Shown here in pieces: positions 1 to 5,248 of a stretch of DNA of 5,248 nucleotides (the stretch's first letter is position 1; each line of letters opens with the position of its first letter). The stretch is from Victivallales bacterium. Its GTDB lineage: Bacteria; Verrucomicrobiota; Lentisphaeria; Victivallales; Victivallaceae. A program made the position numbers and the translations under genes. Location of the stretch: positions 1 to 5,248 of the forward strand of contig DAOWBJ010000150.1 of assembly GCA_030634125.1 (NCBI GenBank). The letters are read 5' to 3'. A model generated the notes under the pieces. The model worked only from the letters and a program-made list of their open reading frames with translations, did no database searches and was not told where the DNA came from.

Positions 1-1799
1 ATATTCACGGCAAGACCCTGAAACAGTATTTAGGGGATACCGTTACTTTATATGAACGCGAAGGAATAGAACAATTTGATGAAAAACGTTCGATATCAAC
101 CCGTATAGAATATCTCATAAAAGTATGCGAAGCGATTGATTACGCGCATTGCAAGGGCGTAGTCCATAGAGATATTAAACCAGAAAATATCATGATTGGA
201 AATTACGGAGAGGTCTATGTTATGGATTGGGGACTGGCCTGTCTGGTGGAACCCGAAAAATTCTCAGACGGTGAGCATCACAGTGAAGTTGGAAGATATG
301 GTAAAAGTGAACTTGTCGGAACGCCCTGTTATATTGCTCCAGAACTAATTAGAGGCAAACCATGCAGTTCGCAGTCAGACGTTTTTGCCTTGGGAATGAT
401 ACTTTTTGAGATTGTTACTTTGACGAGAGCAGTATCCGGAAAAACTGTAAATGAAGTACTGAAAAATATCGTTAACTGGAATTATCGTCCTTTTAAACAC
501 CGTTTTCTTAAAAATAAACTCTCAGATGACCTTAAAGCAATTGTCGCGAAAGCTATTTGCGAGCAACTATCCCACCGTTATAAAAGCGCGAATGATATGG
601 CTAAGGATCTGAGACTTTATCTCATGCGCGAGGAAACCGCCGCCAGGCCGGATAATATTTTCAGAAAATGCATGCGCGCTATGGTTAATCATAAAATGCT
701 TACTTCCATTGTGGTAATGAGTATACTTTTGTGTTTGTCCGCCAGTACTATTTATGGCTTATACACTCAAAACGCTCTTATAATAGAACAGAAAGCGCGT
801 GAAGACATGTTGAGTTCTTTTCAGGGTAAGGTTTCACAAAATGCCAGTGAAATGGAACGCATATTCTTTTATTTAAAAAATCAACTTAAAGATACCGCTT
901 ACAGTGCCGGACGTGCTTTAAACAGCAAAACACAGACAAGTGAACAGATATATGAATGTAAAGATTTTTTAAAGAAGGATACAGCTCCTGAAGATTATAT
1001 TTACGCACCCGCCTATGATATGAAAATAAGTTTGAATTATTCTGTTATCAAGCCGGGAAAGGGAACAAAACTCGCGGACAAATTAAATAAAAGAGTTGTC
1101 GGATTACAAGCGAGATTTAAGCATGTAATGTTTAGCAGTGATCCGAATTTTGAGTATAAAACAGAAGCTTCCATAAAAAAAATCATCAGCAACAAAGGAG
1201 CTCCTCTGATTTGGATTTATATGGGCTTGAAAAACGGCTCCATGTTCTCATTCCCGGGAAAACCATACACGCAGGATTATGACCCGCGTAAACGCCCATG
1301 GTACAAGAGCGCCTTGAAACAAAAAAAACATCTGATCTGGTCAGAACCATACCTGGACGCTTCCGGTTTGAACATAGTTATATCCTGTATGCAATGTGTT
1401 TACGATAAGGGAAATGGCTTTTTGGGGGTAATGGCTATGGATATTAGTTTGAATTATATTCAGAAATACCTCTTCGGCAAACAACTAATCTCAGGAGGTA
1501 AGGAATATTTACTTGACAAACAAGGCAGAATTATTCTTTCAAGTGATTTCAAAAAGGAAAATGCGAAATCAAACAAAAGAGCGACTATGGTATTGAAAAA
1601 ATTCCCTTTTCTGGAGCAGTTGCGCAAAGCTGCGGGAGAAGGAACGGCACAATTTGAAGTAATGATTAATGGGAGAAAATATATTTTCGGATTAAATCTC
1701 CTTCCATCACTTGGGTATTATTATATTCAACAAATCAGCGAAAAAAGACTTAGGGACAATTGGCAAAAAAACAATTCGACTAAAAAGAAACAGGATTGA
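1..1799 (+). CDS. Receptor Ser/Thr protein kinase with extracytoplasmic dCache sensor (kinase A, 5' partial)
   Basis: The reading frame is open from base 3 and ends at TGA 1797-1799, giving 598 visible residues; by comparison with kinase B about 190 N-terminal residues (Gly-rich loop, ATP-binding Lys) lie outside the window. Seen: catalytic loop HRDIKPEN (bases 165-188), DWG in place of DFG (225-233), GTPCYIAPE at the end of the activation segment, SDVFALG with the helix-F Asp, and a conserved Arg in SHRYKSANDM. One hydrophobic helix follows (about 696-764) after a basic stretch, then a roughly 320-residue domain with YDPRKRPWY (1278-1304), SEPYLD (1341-1358) and GVMAMD (1425-1442), typical of dCache_1. 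Topology by the positive-inside rule is kinase in, Cache out. Inferred role: phosphorylation of cytoplasmic proteins in response to an extracellular small molecule. The Cache residues match the amino-acid-binding pattern. The tail after the Cache domain is basic (KKKQD). Substrates are unknown. Confidence 0.93.
   Translation, partial: IHGKTLKQYLGDTVTLYEREGIEQFDEKRSISTRIEYLIKVCEAIDYAHCKGVVHRDIKPENIMIGNYGEVYVMDWGLACLVEPEKFSDGEHHSEVGRYGKSELVGTPCYIAPELIRGKPCSSQSDVFALGMILFEIVTLTRAVSGKTVNEVLKNIVNWNYRPFKHRFLKNKLSDDLKAIVAKAICEQLSHRYKSANDMAKDLRLYLMREETAARPDNIFRKCMRAMVNHKMLTSIVVMSILLCLSASTIYGLYTQNALIIEQKAREDMLSSFQGKVSQNASEMERIFFYLKNQLKDTAYSAGRALNSKTQTSEQIYECKDFLKKDTAPEDYIYAPAYDMKISLNYSVIKPGKGTKLADKLNKRVVGLQARFKHVMFSSDPNFEYKTEASIKKIISNKGAPLIWIYMGLKNGSMFSFPGKPYTQDYDPRKRPWYKSALKQKKHLIWSEPYLDASGLNIVISCMQCVYDKGNGFLGVMAMDISLNYIQKYLFGKQLISGGKEYLLDKQGRIILSSDFKKENAKSNKRATMVLKKFPFLEQLRKAAGEGTAQFEVMINGRKYIFGLNLLPSLGYYYIQQISEKRLRDNWQKNNSTKKKQD
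3..1754 (+). repeat. Tandem gene duplication, copy 1 (visible part)
   Basis: This stretch aligns end to end with 2371-4122; the two are exactly equal in length (1752 bases) because small insertions and losses in the Cache part cancel. The kinase portion is about 74% identical at protein level by hand alignment, with short perfect DNA matches such as TATGTTATGGATTGGGGAC. Divergence is high enough that this is an old or functionally split duplication. Confidence 0.85.
1792..1796 (+). promoter_or_regulatory. Ribosome binding site of kinase B
   Basis: AGGAT sits inside the last codons of kinase A, its AGGA core ending 8 bases before ATG 1804. It decides the start of kinase B against the upstream in-frame ATG 1711 and allows ribosomes finishing kinase A at 1799 to restart on kinase B. 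Confidence 0.6.
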
Positions 1800-1803
1800 A
1801 TAT

Positions 1804-4143
1804 ATGTCTGGAACAGCTAAAAATAAAATGACAAATATTGAATGTACTACAAAAATGCCTTTTAATGCGGCAAACGTTGAGTTGACTCAAAAAATTGATA
1901 TCGATTATATAAAAATAGCAGCTGACAGTAAAAAAAATAGTAGTCCGGCTTGTGCCGTAAAGACGCAAGAAACAGCATCTACCAGTTCCTTGACTGGAAA
2001 ATCTATTTTTACCAGAAAACGCATTACTGACGATTATGTAAAATCAAATACTATTCTTTCTACAATAAATTCAATTCATCCACTTAAAGATAAATTGGAA
2101 CTGCAGAGTATTCATGACAATTATGAACTTAAACATCAGTTCTCGGAAGGCTCGCAGGGAGTTATCAGGACTGCTTTCGACAAGTCATTGAAACGTGATA
2201 TTGTGGTGAAGTCACTTAAAGCTGATGACGCCGGGAAGCACGCGCGGGAAGATGAAAACTTGTTCGTTTCCGAAGCCAGAATTATGGCTCAATTGGATCA
2301 TCCCTCAATCATTCCTCTTTACGGCCTGCATTGTGAAGACAAGAGTAAATTGCATTTGGCAATGAAACACATTCACGGTAAAACACTGCAGAAGTACCTG
2401 CAGGATGTTATTAGTTTATATGAACACGATGGCGTAGAAATTTTTGATGAAAAACATTCTATAGTAACCCGTATAGAATATTTTCTTAAAATATGTGAAG
2501 CCGTTGATTACGCGCATTGTAAGGGCGTGATTCATAGAGACCTCAAGCCTGAAAATATCATGATCGGTAATTACGGCGAAGTATATGTTATGGATTGGGG
2601 ACTGGCGTGCCTGATGAACCCGGAAGAATTCTCAGATGATGAACACCTTAATAAAGTCGGAGCTCATTCCAGAAAAGAACTCGTTGGAACGCCATGTTAT
2701 ATAGCCCCTGAACTGATTAAAGGTGAATCATGCAGTCTGCAATCAGATATCTTTTCTCTGGGAATGATACTTTTTGAAATTGTATCCCTGCAAAGAGCAG
2801 TGCCCGGCGAAACAGTGAAGGAAGTGTTGAAAAACATTGCCAATCACAATTATCGTCCGTTTAAACACCGTTTTCTTAAAGGAAATCTATCATCAGATAT
2901 CAAAGCTATTATCGATAAATCCATTTGCGATTCTTTGTCCCGCCGTTATAAAACAGCGAACGATATGGCAAATGACCTCAAACTTTATCTTATGAGCGAG
3001 GAAACCACCGCTAGACCAGATAATATTTTTAGAAAATATACACGAGCCATGCTCAATCACAAGGCAATTACTTCTTTTGTAATATCGATTATACTGCTGT
3101 GTTTGGCGGGCAGCACTATTTACAGCTTGTACTCCCAGAATGTTCTTATGAACGAACAAGAGACAAGAGAAGATATGTTGACTCATTTTCAACATGGAGT
3201 ATCGCAGAAAGCCCACAAAATAGAACAGGTGTTTTTTTACTTCAAAACTCAACTTGCGAATGTAGCCTATCAAGCCGGACGTGTTTTGAACCGCAAGGCG
3301 GATACAAAAATTAAAATATATACTCTCGCTGATTTCCAGGGCGTATCTCCTCCTTCAGATTATGTTTATTCTCCCGCATACGGCATAAGCATAAGTCTGG
3401 ATTATCCTGTCTTAAAAAAGGCTGTTGTCGAAGATGTTCTTGATGCTATGGATAAAAGAATTGTCGCTTTATCACCAGTATTCAGACATGTAATGTTTAC
3501 AAGTAATCCGAAATTTAAAAATGAAACAAGAGATACTGTCAAAAAAATTATTATGAAAAAAGGAGCACCGCTGAATTGGATCACTTTAAGTTTGAAAAAT
3601 GGTACTATGTTCGCCTATCCGGGAACGAGCTCTTACCCGAAAGATTACGATCCGCGCAAGCGACCATGGTACCAGAAGGCTTTAATTAAAAAAAATAATT
3701 CTCTCTGGTCAGCTCCTTTTAGATGTGCTTTGAGTTCAAAAATGCTTATGTCAACTACCATGTGCATTTATGATGAAAAAAATATCTTTCAGGGTGTAGT
3801 CGGTCTGCATATTCGTTTGGGTTATATCAAACAATATATATTCGGGAGGCAAACCGCAGGTGCGAAGGAATATTTGATCAACCAGCAGGGTAAAATTATT
3901 CTTTCAAGTGATTTTAGAACTAAAAAAGCTGTAATAAATCGAAAAAACACTAAGCTGGTATTGAAAAAATTCCCTTTCCTTGAAGAATTCAGAGAAGCTG
4001 TTAAAAATAAAAAGGTGCATTTTGAGACCGTAAGGTATAAAACTAAGTATCTGTTCGCGTTGAACCGCCTTCCATCGCTTGGATATTATTATATCCAGCA
4101 GATAAGCGAAAAAAGACTCCGGAAAGCTTATAAAAATAAATAA
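1804..4143 (+). CDS. Receptor Ser/Thr protein kinase with extracytoplasmic dCache-like sensor (kinase B)
   Basis: Complete gene of 779 residues. ATG 1804 is chosen because AGGA lies 8 bases upstream and the gene then starts 4 bases after kinase A; an in-frame ATG at 1711 would overlap the conserved end of A. Residues 1-105 are polar, Ser/Thr/Lys-rich and match no domain I know. Kinase domain about 106-395: Gly-loop SEGSQGV (114-120), Lys136 in the VVK motif, helix-C Glu157, HRDLKPEN (244-251), DWG (264-266), APE (301-303), helix-F Asp315, Arg381. All catalytic residues are present, so it should be active. A membrane helix spans about 421-443 after a basic segment. The dCache-like domain (about 455-770) keeps YDPRKRPWY (615-623), but Phe639, Cys641 and His669 replace the Tyr, Asp and Asp seen in kinase A. 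It has about 74% identity to A over 168 kinase residues (hand alignment), clearly less in the Cache part. Probably co-transcribed with A. Confidence 0.95.
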   Translation: MSGTAKNKMTNIECTTKMPFNAANVELTQKIDIDYIKIAADSKKNSSPACAVKTQETASTSSLTGKSIFTRKRITDDYVKSNTILSTINSIHPLKDKLELQSIHDNYELKHQFSEGSQGVIRTAFDKSLKRDIVVKSLKADDAGKHAREDENLFVSEARIMAQLDHPSIIPLYGLHCEDKSKLHLAMKHIHGKTLQKYLQDVISLYEHDGVEIFDEKHSIVTRIEYFLKICEAVDYAHCKGVIHRDLKPENIMIGNYGEVYVMDWGLACLMNPEEFSDDEHLNKVGAHSRKELVGTPCYIAPELIKGESCSLQSDIFSLGMILFEIVSLQRAVPGETVKEVLKNIANHNYRPFKHRFLKGNLSSDIKAIIDKSICDSLSRRYKTANDMANDLKLYLMSEETTARPDNIFRKYTRAMLNHKAITSFVISIILLCLAGSTIYSLYSQNVLMNEQETREDMLTHFQHGVSQKAHKIEQVFFYFKTQLANVAYQAGRVLNRKADTKIKIYTLADFQGVSPPSDYVYSPAYGISISLDYPVLKKAVVEDVLDAMDKRIVALSPVFRHVMFTSNPKFKNETRDTVKKIIMKKGAPLNWITLSLKNGTMFAYPGTSSYPKDYDPRKRPWYQKALIKKNNSLWSAPFRCALSSKMLMSTTMCIYDEKNIFQGVVGLHIRLGYIKQYIFGRQTAGAKEYLINQQGKIILSSDFRTKKAVINRKNTKLVLKKFPFLEEFREAVKNKKVHFETVRYKTKYLFALNRLPSLGYYYIQQISEKRLRKAYKNK
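2371..4122 (+). repeat. Tandem gene duplication, copy 2
   Basis: Partner of 3-1754, from the IHGKTL motif of the kinase domain to the shared C-terminal EKRLR. The very end of the Cache domain (LPSLGYYYIQQISEKRLR, 18 residues) is identical in both copies. The unique 5' part of kinase B (1804-2370) cannot be compared because its counterpart lies outside the window. Confidence 0.85.
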
Positions 4144-5051
4144 GTCATTATGGGAATAGTCAAAATTGACAATAATGTCGTAACCACTGCCGCTTGCGCG
4201 GCAAGATCAGGGTTGCCGCCGAAACGACGCATGAAAACAACCGCGCTTGACGATACCGGCATTATGGATACCACAAAAACCACCCGGAATACTTCCAGCG
4301 GTAAGGGCAGAAGCTTCAGGATAGAAACCAGTATTAAAGGTATAACAATTAAACGAACCAGCGACAGATAAATAATATCCCATTTATTTTTCAACAAATG
4401 ATGAGCACTGTTCCATATAGCCGCGCCGATGACTATCAACATCAATGGAACCGCCGCGCCGCCGATTTTACTGAAAACATTAGCAGCTATTTCGGGGACT
4501 GGAATCTTTAGAAAACAAAAAGACAATGCCAGAACAACAGCCAGCAGGTTTATTGAAAAAATATTTTTCAAGGTACGCTTGATGCAGCCGCCGGATAAAA
4601 TTCCCACACCGACCGTCCAGAAACCAAGAGTCGAACCTATATTCATGATAAGTAAAAGCGCTACGTATTTGTCACCCCAGAGACTCTGCAATATGATCAA
4701 AGGCAAAAATACATAATTATTTATAGCGCAGAAATGGTGAAAAGTAATCATGCGCTCGTCTGAACGATTGCGCATGCCGTAGCGGAACGCAAAACCCAGA
4801 ATGCCGCCGGAAAACATCAAAGCAAATCCAAATACCGGCAACAACCATAATTCATTAAGCTGCGAAGGATCAAACTTGGACGTTATCGATGAGAAAGCCA
4901 GCATGGGAAACATAATATCAATAACCAGACGTCCTAATTTACTGAGATCTTCTTTCTCAATAAACTTGAGCCGCATAGCCAAAGCCCCAACGCTAAACAT
5001 GCAGAACATCTCAATTATAGCGTAAATTATTTTTACCAGCATATCATTCAT
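4128..5051 (-). CDS. AEC-family (auxin efflux carrier/malonate transporter type) membrane permease
   Basis: The protein has 307 residues, the usual length for this family (Mem_trans, TC 2.A.69), and about ten hydrophobic segments (roughly 5-27, 38-58, 67-90, 106-122, 128-153, 164-181, 196-214, 226-247, 255-275, 285-307). Family-like features are the NNYVFLPL segment near 111-118 in the helix 4 region, IGGAAVPLMLIVIGA near 196-210, and the C-terminal MPVSSSAVVF followed by AAQAAVVTTLLSILTIP. Members export or exchange organic anions, amino acids or auxin-like compounds across the inner membrane; the substrate cannot be told from sequence. Start ATG 5051 is supported by AGAAAGGA at 5063-5070; Met4 (ATG ending at 5042) is a weaker alternative because its spacing would be about 20 bases. 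The gene runs convergently into kinase B and its last 16 bases overlap the end of that gene, so it is a separate transcription unit. No frameshift or missing part is seen. Confidence 0.93.
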   Translation of the reverse strand: MNDMLVKIIYAIIEMFCMFSVGALAMRLKFIEKEDLSKLGRLVIDIMFPMLAFSSITSKFDPSQLNELWLLPVFGFALMFSGGILGFAFRYGMRNRSDERMITFHHFCAINNYVFLPLIILQSLWGDKYVALLLIMNIGSTLGFWTVGVGILSGGCIKRTLKNIFSINLLAVVLALSFCFLKIPVPEIAANVFSKIGGAAVPLMLIVIGAAIWNSAHHLLKNKWDIIYLSLVRLIVIPLILVSILKLLPLPLEVFRVVFVVSIMPVSSSAVVFMRRFGGNPDLAAQAAVVTTLLSILTIPIMTYLFL

Positions 5052-5062
5052 TAAATCAAAAA

Positions 5063-5070
5063 TCCTTTCT
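5063..5070 (-). promoter_or_regulatory. Ribosome binding site of the AEC transporter
   Basis: On the - strand the bases read AGAAAGGA, with the core ending 11 bases before ATG 5051. The spacing is slightly long but much better than for the next Met codon at 5042. Confidence 0.5.
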
Positions 5071-5093
5071 CAAAAAAACAAGCTTTAACCTAC

Positions 5094-5122
5094 ACTATAT
5101 TCATACTTTTACGAACAGAAAA
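5094..5122 (-). promoter_or_regulatory. Weak sigma-70-like promoter candidate for the AEC transporter
   Basis: On the - strand TATAGT (5094-5099) resembles a -10 box (5 of 6 matches to TATAAT). Seventeen bases upstream, TTTTCT (5117-5122) matches TTGACA at only 3 of 6 positions. The position, about 45 bases before the start codon, fits. The region is A/T-rich, so chance matches are likely. Confidence 0.25.
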
Positions 5123-5185
5123 CAAGAAAAAATAAAAAACATGATTCAGGGGAGCCAGGAGCTGTAAAAGAATAAACTTGACAAA

Positions 5186-5248
5186 ATGCGTAATTTATAC
5201 CGGAGTGATGTGTGGCTTGCTGATGAGGCGCATAGCCTCAGCTATGTA
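5186..5248 (+). CDS. Possible 5' end of a further gene, cut by the window edge
   Basis: ATG 5186 opens a frame of 21 codons (MRNLYRSDVWLADEAHSLSY then V) that is still open at the edge. The composition is protein-like, but no good ribosome binding site lies at normal distance: AGGAG at 5157-5161 is 24 bases away. The opposite strand is also open here (complement of 5195-5248, ending HITPV then TAA), and a second + frame from ATG 5208 is open as well, so strand and frame are undecided. I recognise no family. Confidence 0.18.
   Translation, partial: MRNLYRSDVWLADEAHSLSYV
5224..5246. repeat. Overlapping inverted repeats (two alternative hairpins)
   Basis: TGAGGC (5224-5229) pairs with GCCTCA (5235-5240) around a 5-base loop. 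CATAGC (5231-5236) pairs with GCTATG (5241-5246) around the loop CTCA. Both stems are perfect 6-mers and share bases, so only one can form at a time. There is no T-tract within the window. The function is unknown and the structure may continue past the edge. Confidence 0.35.

Larger units (their letters stand above)
5052..5185. other. A-rich intergenic region upstream of the AEC transporter
   Basis: Apart from the ribosome binding site and weak promoter for the transporter, this stretch holds runs of A and no convincing gene, RNA or terminator. TTGACA at 5178-5183 on the + strand has no -10 box at 16-18 bases. Confidence 0.5.

Noticed and set aside
1711..1803. Longer N-terminus for kinase B starting at ATG 1711.
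   Set aside because: It would overlap the conserved end of kinase A's Cache domain in another frame, while ATG 1804 has a well-placed AGGA and starts just after kinase A ends.
2893..3273. Open frame of 126 codons on the - strand within kinase B.
   Set aside because: It lies wholly antisense to the conserved kinase, membrane helix and Cache coding sequence, and its protein has no recognisable features.
4188..4203. Hairpin TGCCGC-TTGC-GCGGCA just downstream of kinase B, considered as a terminator.
   Set aside because: The stem is perfect but no T-tract follows on either strand, and it lies inside the Ala-rich coding sequence of the transporter, where GC-rich palindromes arise easily.
4150..5025. 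Three + strand open frames of 73-95 codons opposite the transporter.
   Set aside because: All are antisense to a well-supported AEC gene, with compositions rich in Thr, Lys and Asn as expected for shadow frames.
5178..5200. TTGACA with TTATAC on the + strand as a promoter reading to the right.
   Set aside because: The spacer is only 11 bases, far from 16-18, and no other -10-like hexamer occurs at the right distance.
1..5248. CRISPR array, insertion sequence, tRNA or rRNA, phage or toxin-antitoxin genes.
   Set aside because: I saw no spaced short repeats, transposase motifs, cloverleaf or rRNA sequence, and all long frames are explained by the three genes.

Overview
The window holds two tandem genes on the + strand for paralogous membrane receptor Ser/Thr kinases, followed by a convergent - strand gene for an AEC-family transporter. 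The first kinase gene is cut by the left edge of the window. The second is complete (779 residues from the start I prefer). Both share one architecture: a cytoplasmic Hanks-type kinase domain with HRD-[IL]-KPEN, DWG (in place of DFG) and APE motifs, then one membrane helix, then a C-terminal extracytoplasmic domain of the double-Cache (dCache_1) type carrying the DPRKRPWY signature. This layout resembles PknB/PrkC, with a Cache small-molecule sensor where those kinases carry PASTA repeats.

Layout: 1-1799 is kinase A (5' partial). Four bases separate it from kinase B at 1804-4143, which has a ribosome binding site inside the end of A, so the two are probably co-transcribed and perhaps translationally coupled. 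The AEC transporter (complement of 4128-5051) runs tail to tail with kinase B and shares 16 bases with it. The last ~200 bases are an A-rich intergenic region with a weak promoter candidate for the transporter, and at the right edge a pair of overlapping, mutually exclusive hairpins and a possible start of another gene.

The main observation is sensory divergence between the duplicates. Kinase A keeps, at the expected spacing, the residues I recall for the universal amino-acid-binding motif of dCache_1 domains (Y...R.WY, then Y.D, then a later D). Kinase B keeps the first block (YDPRKRPWY) but has F for the second Tyr, Cys for the first Asp and His for the last Asp. Kinase A is therefore a plausible amino-acid or amine receptor kinase, while kinase B probably senses something else or has lost ligand binding. 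The activation loops have also diverged strongly within otherwise very similar kinase domains.

Organism: a bacterium of moderate-to-low GC by eye. Abundant Hanks kinases with a V-M-D-W-G-L-A type magnesium-binding loop are familiar to me from the PVC group (Planctomycetota, Lentisphaerota and relatives), and the lower GC would suit Lentisphaerota or a related lineage. This is inference from family character only; no rRNA or taxonomic marker is present.
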